Source: Glaciecola petra
GTDB taxonomy: Bacteria; Pseudomonadota; Gammaproteobacteria; Enterobacterales; Alteromonadaceae
Assembly (NCBI RefSeq): GCF_031846345.1
Contig: NZ_JAVRHX010000001.1
Coordinates: 1,612,001-1,676,000 of the forward strand
DNA length: 64,000 nt
Reading direction: 5' to 3'
A model generated the notes under the pieces. It was not told where the DNA came from. It searched no databases and worked only from the letters and a program-made list of their open reading frames with translations. Shown here piece by piece: positions 55,502-64,000 of this stretch; the first letter of the stretch is position 1, and each line of letters starts with the position of its first letter. A program made the translations under genes and the position numbers.

Positions 55502-56605
55502 ATGAAGGTGTTGATCGTTGATGATTCTGCGTTAATGCGTCGGCATCTTAAAAGTTTGTTTGAGGAAGCCGGTTTTGTAACCGAGATGGCTCGCAATGGA
55601 CAGGATTGTCTCACCCAGCTAAGTACATTTAAACCCGATGTAGTAACACTAGACATTAACATGCCCATAATGGACGGTATTGAATGTTTAAAAACAATAA
55701 TGAAAACACAACCACTTCCTGTGGTAATGGTCTCTTCTTTAACTGAAGACGGAGCCGAAGCAACCTTCAAAGCGCTTGCATTAGGCGCAGTTGACTTTAT
55801 TCAAAAACCCAGCGGCACCTGGACCCAAAATATGGGCGAATCGGCACCTATTCTGCTGGAGAAAGTTAGACAAGCAAGTAAAGTTAGCATGCAAAAGTTA
55901 AGGTCGCCTGCTTCAACAAATAACAAAAGTATTAATGCACCCAGGCAATTAAATAGCTCAAGTTTTTTTGGCAAACCTACCCCAAGGGCGCAGACTCAAA
56001 CGCTCACTGAACGAGCGCCATCTTCCAGAAAAAGGCAATCCACAGCCAAGAAACTAATAGTCATTGGTGTCTCAACCGGGGGACCAAATTGTTTGCAGGC
56101 CATATTGCCAAAACTTAATAAAGAGTTTTCAACACCTATAGTGATTGCTCAACATATGCCCGCTAGATTTACAAAAGTATTTGCAGAGAGACTAAACACC
56201 ATGTGTGCGTTAAACGTGGTTGAAGTAGATACAAAACAGGCGCTCTTAGCTCATCATATATACATTGCAAAAGGTGATGCCGATATTGTAATTAGTAAAA
56301 CCGGTGGTCGCCTTTATGCCGAATCTGTCCCAATTACACCTGAGTATATTTGGCACCCTAGCGTCACTCGCTTGGTCGAAACGGCAAGCGCGAATATCAA
56401 TGCAAGTGAGCTATGTTGTGTACAACTGACGGGTATGGGTAACGATGGCGCACAAGCGATGAATAAAGCACACGAGCAAGGCGCGACAGTCATTGCTGAA
56501 TCTAACGAAACCGCTGTTGTTTTTGGTATGCCGGGTGAATTAGTTAAGCTGGGAGGCACCACAAAAATCCTGCCAAATTACGCTATTGCTAAGGCCCTGC
56601 AGTAA
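55502..56605 (+). CDS. cheB: CheB protein-glutamate methylesterase (orphan)
   Basis: 367 aa. Receiver domain with Asp51 in VTLDINMPIMDG; a Ser/Thr/Gln-rich linker (about 130-180); methylesterase domain with Ser191 (GVSTGGPNC), His218 (AQHMPARFT) and Asp315 (GMGNDGAQAM) all intact. Demethylates/deamidates chemoreceptors. No cheA, cheR, cheW or receptor gene lies in the window, so it either serves a remote system or a non-flagellar pathway. The gene has its own RBS and upstream region. Confidence 0.92.
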   Translation: MKVLIVDDSALMRRHLKSLFEEAGFVTEMARNGQDCLTQLSTFKPDVVTLDINMPIMDGIECLKTIMKTQPLPVVMVSSLTEDGAEATFKALALGAVDFIQKPSGTWTQNMGESAPILLEKVRQASKVSMQKLRSPASTNNKSINAPRQLNSSSFFGKPTPRAQTQTLTERAPSSRKRQSTAKKLIVIGVSTGGPNCLQAILPKLNKEFSTPIVIAQHMPARFTKVFAERLNTMCALNVVEVDTKQALLAHHIYIAKGDADIVISKTGGRLYAESVPITPEYIWHPSVTRLVETASANINASELCCVQLTGMGNDGAQAMNKAHEQGATVIAESNETAVVFGMPGELVKLGGTTKILPNYAIAKALQ

Positions 56606-56832
56606 GTCTCAGCCCTTTCTTTTTTATGTCTCCTTGGTCGCACAATAAGTCCACTTAACCGACTTTCGATTGCGCGGGACATTATGTGTTTTAAAGTGAG
56701 GGGTCGATTAATAAAAACAATAATAAATCGTCTGATTGGTTTTTAGCTATGTCTTAACTATGCCACACTATAGCGATTATCTATAGGACAGTGCATTTAA
56801 GCAATAGCTACACATTTTATGGGAAGCGTTAC

Positions 56833-59800
56833 ATGAACACACAGACACAAAATTTCGTGGATGTTAGTGGTGGATTTGTCACCATTAACAACGAAAGATA
56901 CTATGCAATCAAATGTGTAGACAAGATAGATCCTTTTTTCATCAGCCTAATTTCAAACAGCGACCATTGGATGTTTATTTCGTCTAATGGCGCCCTTACT
57001 GCCGGACGCGTTTCACCCGAGACTGCCCTATTTCCATACGATTGCGTAGACAAAATTTACGACAATGCAGCTAATACAGGCAGTAAAACGATAATTCGCG
57101 TGCATCAAGATTCACAAATTCACAACTGGGAACCGTTTAATTTAGAACAAACGCAATTATATTCGCTTGAACGCAATTTATATAAGAATACTCTAGGCAA
57201 TAAACTCATTTTTGAAGAAATCAATCATGACCTAAAATTAAGCTTCCGATATTCTTGGCAAAGTAGTGACAAATTTGGATTTGTTCGCAGTTCCGAACTT
57301 AGCAACATGGGTGGTACAAAAACAAGTTTAGAATTTGTAGATGGTATACAAAATATTTTACCTGCCGGCACACCCAAGTTTACTCAAACAATATCAAGTA
57401 ATTTAGTGGATGCTTATAAGTGGAACGAATTAGACCAAAAAGACAGGCTTGGTCTATATACCCTATATTCAGCTATTACCGACAGAGCCGAACCTTGCGA
57501 ATCACTTAAGGCCAACACTGTTTTCAGTTTAGGCTTAGAGGCCCCCATTACCCTATTGTCTAAAAGACAGATAAACAGTTTTAAAAATGGTCAAAGCGTA
57601 ATAACAGAAGAGTATACGCGTGGCATTAGAGGTGCATATTTTGTTTCCCAAGCACTCACTTTAAATCCCGGTGAGAAAAAAGATTGGCTTATAGTTGCTA
57701 ATATTGAACAAGACCAAAATCAAGTTGCTACGCTTAAAGGTTCTTTGAGCGAAAAAACGGCATTATTAAACGACGTAAACGCGTCTATTGCTCAAGGTGA
57801 TGACGAGCTAGCGAGAATTTTAGCCAGCGCTGACGGTTTCCAGCTGGTTGCAGAAGAAAATGTAGGGGTTCATCACTATGCCAATACCTTATTTAACGTT
57901 TTGCGTGGCGGTATATTTAGTGATCAATATCTAATCAGCCAATCTGATCTAATGGCTACAATCAAACACTTTAACAATAAAGTATATGAACAAAACTTAG
58001 GCTTTTTGAGCGACCTGCCTGATTCGGTGTCAGTAAGTCAATTAATGGAAGCACTCAATAGATTAAATGAGCCACAGCTAACTCGTTTGTGTAGCGAATA
58101 CTTACCTATTTATTTTGGACGTCGACATGGTGACCCAAGCCGTCCATGGAATCAGTTTGTAATAAAACTTAAAAATGAAAAACAAGAGCCTTTATTAACT
58201 TATCAGGGTAACTGGCGTGATATATTCCAGAACTGGGAATCATTAGCTTATAGTTATCCTGAGTATATAGAAGGGATGATTGCCAAATTTGTTAACGCTT
58301 CTACGATGGATGGCTACAATCCATACCGAATAACCAAAGAAGGTATCGATTGGGAGGTAGAAGAACCTGACGACCCTTGGAGTTATATAGGGTATTGGGG
58401 TGACCATCAAATTATATATTTGCTGAAACTATTGGAAGTCTCTAAACAGTTTCATCCACAAAAACTAGTTCAACTATTGCAAGCCAAAACATATTGCTAT
58501 GCAAATGTACCTTATAAAATAAAGCCGTTTGAAGACTTAATTGTTGATGCTAAAAGTACCGTACAATACGACGAAGCCTTGGCAGAAAAAATTGAAACTC
58601 TCACAGCACAAATGGGTGCAGACGGCAAATTGGTATTAGACAAAAATGGCCAAGTCTATCAAGTTAATTTGCTCGAAAAATTACTTGTCCCTCTATTGAG
58701 CAAATTGGGAAATTTGGTCATAGATGGTGGCATCTGGTTAAATACTCAGCGCCCTGAATGGAACGATGCAAATAACGCCCTGGTTGGTCAAGGGCTGTCG
58801 ATGGTAACGCTCAATTATATGCGTCGCTACGTTGTTTTTGTTCAAGACCTCCTTGCACAATTAGAAAATGATATTGAGATATCTCATGAAGTAGCCAATT
58901 GGTTAAACGATACTTTAGATGCTTTGGATGTGCTTGTGCCACAACTAGCAGGTAAAGTTCTAAGCGCCGAAGCACGTTTTTCCTCCCTTGCATTCTTAGG
59001 AGAAGCATCTAGTCGATATAGGGTGCAAGTTTATAAACAAGAGGGGTTTAGCGGCGTTAAAACGGTCTCTGTTGACAGTATCCGCGCCCTACTGGCTCAT
59101 TCATTATTGGCGATAGAACATACCATTAGCACCAACAAGCGTGAAGACGGTTTGTATCACGCTTATAACTTACTAAATTTATCTGATAACCAGGCACAAA
59201 TTAGTCACTTGAGCCCAATGTTAGAAGGTCAGGTAGCTGCTTTATCTTCGGGAGCGTTATCAACGGCAGAATGTGTAGACGTTGTAGATGCCTTATTCGC
59301 AAGTAATGTATATCGTGACGATCAAAAAACATTCATGCTATACCCGGATAAAGCACAAACTACGTTCATGCAAAAGAACGTAGTTGATGCAGCGAGCACT
59401 ATGCAAATTGAAAGCTTAAACAGCATGCTGAAAGCAGGAGAAAATGCACTTATTGCTAAAGATGCTAACGACAATATTCGCTTCCATGCCGATTTGAAAA
59501 ATAAGGGCGAAGTCGCGACAAAAATTAAGCTCTTAAGCAAACAATACCCACAGCTGCAAAAAGATAGTGAGGCTATTTTTGACCTATACGAGAAAACATT
59601 TAACCACCTCGCTTTTACTGGACGTTCGGGTGGTATGTTTGGTTTTGAAGGCTTAGGCAGTGTTTATTGGCACATGGTGTCAAAATTGCTGTTAGCATTA
59701 GGTGAAAATGCCCAAGCAGCCCATAATAACAATGAATCTAAGAGTAATTTAGACACAATTTGCCAGCAATACTATCGTGTGAGAGAAGGAATTGGCTTTA

Positions 59801-60288
59801 ATAAAACACCAAAGGAATATGGTGCATTTCCAACAGACCCTTATTCACACACACCAAAGCACGCAGGGGCACAACAACCTGGCATGACGGGCCAAGTAAA
59901 AGAAGAGTTGATTTCTCGGTTCATCGAATTGGGTATTCAAGTCAAAAATGGTAGCGCGACAATAAAGCCATTTTTATTGCGCAAGCAAGAATTTTTGGGC
60001 GAACCCATAGATTTTCGTTATTTAGATGTGCATAACAATTGGCAGTCGATACCAGTTGCACAAGATGAATTAGCCTTTACATGGTGCCAAGTGCCATTTG
60101 TTTATCGCTTAAGTCATGCCGGTGCAGTTGGTATTGAAATTAAATGCAAAGACAAATCTATTGTGAGTACTCAAACTATGACCTTAGACGCAGAATATGC
60201 TACTCATTTATTCAAGCGAACAGGACAAGTCACTCAAGTGAATGTCAATATTGATGCAGCCACATTGTTTTGGCATAAAAAAGATTAA
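56833..60288 (+). CDS. Large clan GH-Q-like glycosidase/phosphorylase (possible beta-1,3-glucan phosphorylase)
   Basis: 1151 aa from ATG 56833 (GGGAAG RBS); no signal peptide, so cytoplasmic. Overall layout resembles very large inverting phosphorylases related to GH94/GH149/GH161: an N-terminal beta-sandwich (NERYYAIKCVDKIDPFFISL), an (alpha/alpha)6 barrel and a candidate catalytic Asp645 in RPEWNDANNALVGQG, matching the WND motif of GH94. DPWSYIGYWGDHQIIYLLKL is a conserved sugar-binding-like block. The family assignment is uncertain; two GH17 genes immediately follow (12 bases), which points to beta-1,3-glucan. It could also be a hydrolase or transglycosylase. Confidence 0.7.
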   Translation: MNTQTQNFVDVSGGFVTINNERYYAIKCVDKIDPFFISLISNSDHWMFISSNGALTAGRVSPETALFPYDCVDKIYDNAANTGSKTIIRVHQDSQIHNWEPFNLEQTQLYSLERNLYKNTLGNKLIFEEINHDLKLSFRYSWQSSDKFGFVRSSELSNMGGTKTSLEFVDGIQNILPAGTPKFTQTISSNLVDAYKWNELDQKDRLGLYTLYSAITDRAEPCESLKANTVFSLGLEAPITLLSKRQINSFKNGQSVITEEYTRGIRGAYFVSQALTLNPGEKKDWLIVANIEQDQNQVATLKGSLSEKTALLNDVNASIAQGDDELARILASADGFQLVAEENVGVHHYANTLFNVLRGGIFSDQYLISQSDLMATIKHFNNKVYEQNLGFLSDLPDSVSVSQLMEALNRLNEPQLTRLCSEYLPIYFGRRHGDPSRPWNQFVIKLKNEKQEPLLTYQGNWRDIFQNWESLAYSYPEYIEGMIAKFVNASTMDGYNPYRITKEGIDWEVEEPDDPWSYIGYWGDHQIIYLLKLLEVSKQFHPQKLVQLLQAKTYCYANVPYKIKPFEDLIVDAKSTVQYDEALAEKIETLTAQMGADGKLVLDKNGQVYQVNLLEKLLVPLLSKLGNLVIDGGIWLNTQRPEWNDANNALVGQGLSMVTLNYMRRYVVFVQDLLAQLENDIEISHEVANWLNDTLDALDVLVPQLAGKVLSAEARFSSLAFLGEASSRYRVQVYKQEGFSGVKTVSVDSIRALLAHSLLAIEHTISTNKREDGLYHAYNLLNLSDNQAQISHLSPMLEGQVAALSSGALSTAECVDVVDALFASNVYRDDQKTFMLYPDKAQTTFMQKNVVDAASTMQIESLNSMLKAGENALIAKDANDNIRFHADLKNKGEVATKIKLLSKQYPQLQKDSEAIFDLYEKTFNHLAFTGRSGGMFGFEGLGSVYWHMVSKLLLALGENAQAAHNNNESKSNLDTICQQYYRVREGIGFNKTPKEYGAFPTDPYSHTPKHAGAQQPGMTGQVKEELISRFIELGIQVKNGSATIKPFLLRKQEFLGEPIDFRYLDVHNNWQSIPVAQDELAFTWCQVPFVYRLSHAGAVGIEIKCKDKSIVSTQTMTLDAEYATHLFKRTGQVTQVNVNIDAATLFWHKKD

Positions 60289-60300
60289 TTGGAGTATTAC

Positions 60301-61197
60301 ATGTCAGGTTTATCCTCACTCTATAAAAAAACGCTGTCTTTAAGTGGTGTTGACACTAATGGTCGTTCAATTGAAGACCTAAAAGCATTGGTACGCGAAA
60401 CTTTGTCTAACAAAATCCATGGTATTTCGTTTAGCCCCTATGTTGAAGGGCAAGGACCTGGGACTATAATTAGCCCAGAACAAATTAGGGAACGCCTATC
60501 GCCAATTCAGTCTTCGGTCAATTGGATTAGAAGCTTTTCTTGTACTGAAGGAAATGAGCATACACCAGCGATTGCTAAAGAACTGGGCTTAAAAACCATG
60601 GTTGGAGTATGGCTTGAAGACAATAACGAAAATAACGAAAAAGAACTGCAAGCGGGTATTAAATTAGCACAAGCAGGCGTTGTTGATATATTAGCTGTAG
60701 GCAATGAAGTGATGCTGCGCGGTGAAATGACAGAAGACGAACTGGTCGATTATATAGAGCGTGCAAAAGCGGCAGCACCGGGCGTAATGGTCGGCTATGT
60801 TGACGCCTATTTCAAATTTGTTGACCATCCCAAAGTGACTGAGGCTTGTGATGTAATTCTAGCCAATTGTTACCCATTTTGGGAAAGTTGCCCCGCTGAG
60901 CACGCACTTTTGTATATGAAAGAAATGTATCGCATAGCTACTAAAGCGGCTAACGGAAAACCTGTTGTTATTAGCGAAACAGGTTGGCCAAATGTAGGCA
61001 CACCGGAAGGCGGTGCTGTACCGTCATATGATAATGCAGTGCGTTATTTTCTTAATACTTATAAGTGGGCGCAAGAAGAAAATATCGATATTGTTTACTT
61101 TTCTTCATTTGACGAAGCATGGAAAATTGAAGAAGAAGGCGACGTAGGTGCATATTGGGGATTGTGGGATAAAGACGGGATACCAAAATATGTCTAA
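60301..61197 (+). CDS. GH17 glycoside hydrolase (beta-1,3-glucanase type)
   Basis: 298 aa from ATG 60301 (GGAG 8 bases upstream). Cytoplasmic: no signal peptide. GH17 catalytic pair visible: acid/base Glu136 in LAVGNEVMLRG and nucleophile Glu226 in VVISETGWPNVG. NCYPFWE and YFSSFDEAWK are active-site blocks. GH17 enzymes hydrolyse or transglycosylate beta-1,3-glucan. Its stop overlaps the next GH17 start by 8 bases. Confidence 0.88.
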   Translation: MSGLSSLYKKTLSLSGVDTNGRSIEDLKALVRETLSNKIHGISFSPYVEGQGPGTIISPEQIRERLSPIQSSVNWIRSFSCTEGNEHTPAIAKELGLKTMVGVWLEDNNENNEKELQAGIKLAQAGVVDILAVGNEVMLRGEMTEDELVDYIERAKAAAPGVMVGYVDAYFKFVDHPKVTEACDVILANCYPFWESCPAEHALLYMKEMYRIATKAANGKPVVISETGWPNVGTPEGGAVPSYDNAVRYFLNTYKWAQEENIDIVYFSSFDEAWKIEEEGDVGAYWGLWDKDGIPKYV

Positions 61198-62146
61198 GTA
61201 TGCGAGAGAAAGCATTATCAAAGGTAATCAACTGCTCATGCCACCGGGTGACGCTATATGTTATTCTGGATATCGAGAAGGTCAAAGTCCACAAACCGGC
61301 GATTTTCCAAGCTACAATGAAATACATGAAGACTTGCTTCTTTTGGCGCCTCATTGGTCATACTTACGTTTGTACGATTGCAGTCAACATGCGTTAACGG
61401 TACTAAAAGTAATCGTTGAAAATAATTTAGATTTTAAGGTCATGCTTGGGGTCGATTTAGGTGCTGAAATGAGCAACCCTAACTGTCCGTGGGGTGCCGA
61501 TTATCCCGACCATGTTTTGCAGCAAAATACGCAAGCTAACGAACGCGAAATTCAGCGTTTAGTGACCTTATGTAATACCTATGAAGACATCGTTTTTGCT
61601 GCCTCTATTGGTAACGAAGCCAGTGTAGAATGGAATGACCACATGGTGTCTGTTGACCGCTTGGTCCATTATGCGAAACACGTTAAACAAAACATTGCTC
61701 AGCCGGTAACATTTTGTGAAAACTATGTGCCTTGGCGCGACAAACTGAAACCTCTTGTTGAAGTGGTTGATTTTATTTCAATTCACACATACCCGGTGTG
61801 GGAATATCATACTATTGATTCGGCGCTTGATTATACTCAGCTTAATTATCAGTCGGTTGAAGAAGTCCACCCTAATATGCCAATTGTTATCACAGAAGCG
61901 GGTTGGACAACCACTTCCAACGGCCGTGGCATTGAGCCTTGGAACGCTTCTGTGCAGTTACAAAGTGAGTATTGCAAACAACTAGCTCAGTGGAGTAAGC
62001 AAGAAAACATCATGACGTTCATGTTTGAAGCCTTCGACGAGCCATGGAAAGGTTCAGCTGATGCAGCTGAGCCTGAAAAACACTGGGGCTTCTTCTTTGT
62101 TGATAGAACACCTAAACCGGTCATGAATGGCGTATTTGGCGGTTAA
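61190..62146 (+). CDS. GH17-like glycoside hydrolase (second paralogue)
   Basis: 318 aa from ATG 61190. Acid/base Glu143 (AASIGNEASVEW) and nucleophile Glu236 (PIVITEAGWTTTSNG) align with the preceding GH17, but overall similarity is modest, so it has probably specialised. No signal peptide. ISIHTYPVWEYH and FMFEAFDEPWKGS are conserved substrate-binding blocks. It overlaps its upstream neighbour by 8 bases, so translation is coupled; it is the last gene of the operon. Confidence 0.86.
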   Translation: MSKYARESIIKGNQLLMPPGDAICYSGYREGQSPQTGDFPSYNEIHEDLLLLAPHWSYLRLYDCSQHALTVLKVIVENNLDFKVMLGVDLGAEMSNPNCPWGADYPDHVLQQNTQANEREIQRLVTLCNTYEDIVFAASIGNEASVEWNDHMVSVDRLVHYAKHVKQNIAQPVTFCENYVPWRDKLKPLVEVVDFISIHTYPVWEYHTIDSALDYTQLNYQSVEEVHPNMPIVITEAGWTTTSNGRGIEPWNASVQLQSEYCKQLAQWSKQENIMTFMFEAFDEPWKGSADAAEPEKHWGFFFVDRTPKPVMNGVFGG

Positions 62147-62154
62147 TACCGCTA

Positions 62155-63480
62155 TTAAACATCCGGTTTTTTGGTAACGCTTTTAGGTGTTGTTTTTGCC
62201 ACTGGTTTTTTAATCGGAGTTCCCTTAGGCGCTTTCGGTGAAGCTGCTTTTGTTGGAGTCGTTTTTTTAGATGCTGCTTTTGCAGCAGGCTTAGGTTTCG
62301 CCGCCGTCTTCTTCGTAGCTGGCTTAACACTGGCAGTATTATTAGTCATGTTATTGGTGCTTCCACCCCCAACGGCATCCATTTTTTTCTTGTTTCGTTT
62401 AAAGGCGATAATCATCAATTTAGTACTATAAATTGAAATAGAATGGTCAGCCAACAATTTGGTAAATGGTAAGGACTTATAAAAGAGCGCTTTAATACGG
62501 AACCAAAAACTTACTGTATAAAGTACCTTTACGTCATCAAAATCTCCAGGCTTGCAATTTGTTAAGTAACGCATATTGCCAGCGTGCATATAACCACCAA
62601 ACTTCTCTTGCAGATACAAAGCCGTTTTTTGCCCAATCGAGGGAAGACATTTTATTATTAAAGCTAATAACGAAACGGTAGTATCACCTGGTGGCAGCAT
62701 AGTTACGCAGTCGGCAGCATTCACTAATCGATGAATTGGCGTTTTAATGTTATTTATCCACTCATCATTTCCCACTCGTGGCGAGCCATATGTATAGCAG
62801 GCGGCTAAGCCACCTTTGTGATGAATTAACTTAGTAGCTACGGTGGCTAAGGCCCCACCTAAACTATGCCCTGTAATATACAAGGGTTTATCTACGCACT
62901 GTTCACTAAGTAATTGAGTTTCTAGCTCGTTTCTTATCTCGTTATAAGCATCATAAAAACCAGAATGGATCATACCCCGTGTTTCACATTTTCTAATACT
63001 TGCTTTTGCATCTGCTTTTATATCTGCAAGGCTATCAGTTTCAGTTCCTCTGAAAACCAGAACCATATAACTTCCGTTTTCAACTAAAATCGCCTGCGTG
63101 CCACCACGATCAAAAGTCGCAATAGTTTTGAAGTCAAATTCAGCCAATTGCGCTCCTAAAAGCTGGCTATTCCCTTCATGGTCGTAGGCGACTTGCTCAA
63201 TCAATTGAGTCAATAACTGTGCTCTGTCTGCATCAATCATACGCGCTATACGGTCGACAAAATAAGTCTTAATATATTCTTGTTGATCGCCAGCATTGCC
63301 GTCGGCTGAATTGACCGCTCCAAACAGGGGATTAAATTTAATATAAACCAATTCAGACAAGACCGACATTACCCACGCGGTTCGGTCACTGTATGCTTGA
63401 CGGTAGGAAGGCAACTCTAAATCCAACAACTTAGCTGCTTTTTCCTTTTTTTCTAAGGACGTAAAATAACTTTCTGGCAT
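62155..63480 (-). CDS. Class 3 lipase with basic low-complexity tail
   Basis: 441 aa. The alpha/beta-hydrolase core of the fungal-type lipase class 3 family has nucleophile Ser206 in ITGHSLGGALATVATK, Asp in NAADCVTMLPPGD, and a His in GGYMHAGNMRYL. VLVFRGTETDSLADIKADA is the family lead-in. No signal peptide. The last ~75 residues are Lys/Ala/Pro/Thr-rich repeats (e.g. KKTAAKPKPAAKAASKK), resembling histone-H1-like tails and unusual on a lipase. A perfect 7-bp hairpin (63494-63511) precedes its RBS (AAAAGGA). Confidence 0.88.
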   Translation of the reverse strand: MPESYFTSLEKKEKAAKLLDLELPSYRQAYSDRTAWVMSVLSELVYIKFNPLFGAVNSADGNAGDQQEYIKTYFVDRIARMIDADRAQLLTQLIEQVAYDHEGNSQLLGAQLAEFDFKTIATFDRGGTQAILVENGSYMVLVFRGTETDSLADIKADAKASIRKCETRGMIHSGFYDAYNEIRNELETQLLSEQCVDKPLYITGHSLGGALATVATKLIHHKGGLAACYTYGSPRVGNDEWINNIKTPIHRLVNAADCVTMLPPGDTTVSLLALIIKCLPSIGQKTALYLQEKFGGYMHAGNMRYLTNCKPGDFDDVKVLYTVSFWFRIKALFYKSLPFTKLLADHSISIYSTKLMIIAFKRNKKKMDAVGGGSTNNMTNNTASVKPATKKTAAKPKPAAKAASKKTTPTKAASPKAPKGTPIKKPVAKTTPKSVTKKPDV

Positions 63481-63493
63481 GTCTAGTTCCTTT

Positions 63494-63511
63494 TAGCTCA
63501 ACTGTGAGCTA
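63494..63511 (-). promoter_or_regulatory. Hairpin just upstream of the lipase ribosome site
   Basis: TAGCTCA-(4-base loop)-TGAGCTA, perfect 7-bp stem, 14 bases before ATG 63480 and directly followed (on the minus strand) by AAAAGGA. It might affect translation; it could also be a chance palindrome. Confidence 0.35.
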
Positions 63512-63726
63512 TCTCTACTGAGAGCCTGCTCTGCAATGAAGTTACACAATACAAGCGCGCTTTACAAGCATAGACTTACTTTGAAACATGCATCAAAACA
63601 AACTACGCAGAAACCTTGCAATATGGGCTCAATAAGTAACGGCATACTAATTTGCATGGGGCTTGTTTAAGGTCTATTCTATCAAGGTAATTTTTGTTTA
63701 AATCACTTTTTACAGCAGGACAAGGC

Positions 63727-64000
63727 ATGACAAACACTGTGAGCTACTCGCTAGATAACAATGTCGCGACTATTACAATGGACGACGGTAAAGCTAACGC
63801 ATTATCAAGCGACACCATTGCAAACTTAAACGCCGCTTTTGATATGGCTGAAGCTGATGATGCCATTGTTATATTGACCGGAAGAGATGGCGTTTTTTCA
63901 GGCGGTTTCAACTTAAAAGAAATGCAAAAAGGCCAGGCTGAGGCCTTACTTCTTACATCTAAAGGCTCAAAATTAGCGCGCAGAATTTTAGCCTTTCCAA
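63727..64000 (+). CDS. Enoyl-CoA hydratase/isomerase family protein, 5' part only
   Basis: 91 codons from ATG 63727 to the window edge; AGGA lies about 7 bases upstream. The crotonase signature is visible: VATITMDDGKANALSSDTIA, then VILTGRDGVFSGGFNLKEM, whose FSGGFNL forms the oxyanion hole. Acts on acyl-CoA thioesters in fatty acid or related metabolism; the exact reaction cannot be told from the N-terminus. The truncation is due to the window edge. Confidence 0.88.
   Translation, partial: MTNTVSYSLDNNVATITMDDGKANALSSDTIANLNAAFDMAEADDAIVILTGRDGVFSGGFNLKEMQKGQAEALLLTSKGSKLARRILAFP

Overview
The window looks like chromosomal core and accessory DNA from a marine gammaproteobacterium of the order Alteromonadales (Alteromonas/Glaciecola/Paraglaciecola-like). 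The reasons are AT-rich DNA (by eye about 40% G+C), Alteromonad-type gene content, and E. coli-like synteny blocks: tesA/ybbAP, gltX between tRNA-Ala and tRNA-Val genes, bioA/bioBFCD, and glrK-qseG-glrR. The genus is an inference; the window holds no rRNA.

Layout. 1-2532: ybbP (cut by the window edge), ybbA and the divergent tesA. 2533-4900: a repeat-rich island. Two inverted copies of a ~153-bp MITE-like element and several REP-like hairpins surround two unrecognised genes. 4901-7644: a two-gene amidohydrolase operon in which one partner lacks most metal ligands. 7734-10443: dusC and a membrane sensor with a degenerate GGDEF domain. 10612-12989: tRNA-Ala, two tRNA-Glu, gltX and two tRNA-Val. 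13147-19007: an FAD oxidoreductase, a LysR regulator, SDR and MDR dehydrogenases, and ygjV. 19217-24603: a sugar-derivative locus with a DUF4861 lipoprotein, two Gfo/Idh/MocA dehydrogenases, an Nramp-like transporter without metal motifs and a DUF1080 lipoprotein. 24953-30059: an Atm1-type ABC exporter, a DUF547 protein, a decayed xdhC fragment, a DUF3820 protein and class II DAHP synthase. 30154-35755: a B12-uptake locus (LMW phosphatase-btuC ... btuD) split by glpD/glpK. 36022-42133: pepE and the biotin cluster bioBFCD/bioA with a candidate BirA operator. 42138-45890: GlrK-QseG-GlrR and an EF-hand protein. 46230-55428: asnS, an RND efflux pair, a long cruciform-forming inverted repeat and a second RND-superfamily exporter. 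55502-56605: an orphan cheB. 56833-62146: a three-gene operon with a giant clan GH-Q-like glycosidase/phosphorylase and two GH17 enzymes, none with a signal peptide. 62155-64000: a class 3 lipase with a lysine/alanine/proline-rich tail, and the start of an enoyl-CoA hydratase-family gene.

The most distinctive systems are: (i) the apparently cytoplasmic beta-1,3-glucan operon (56833-62146); (ii) the oxidoreductase/lipoprotein locus with a repurposed Nramp-fold transporter (19217-24603); (iii) the MITE-bracketed two-gene cassette with a stem-covarying REP-like family (2551-4805); and (iv) signs of genome remodelling, namely the split btuCD locus and the hidden xdhC remnant at 28108-28266. No CRISPR array, prophage or complete insertion sequence was seen.
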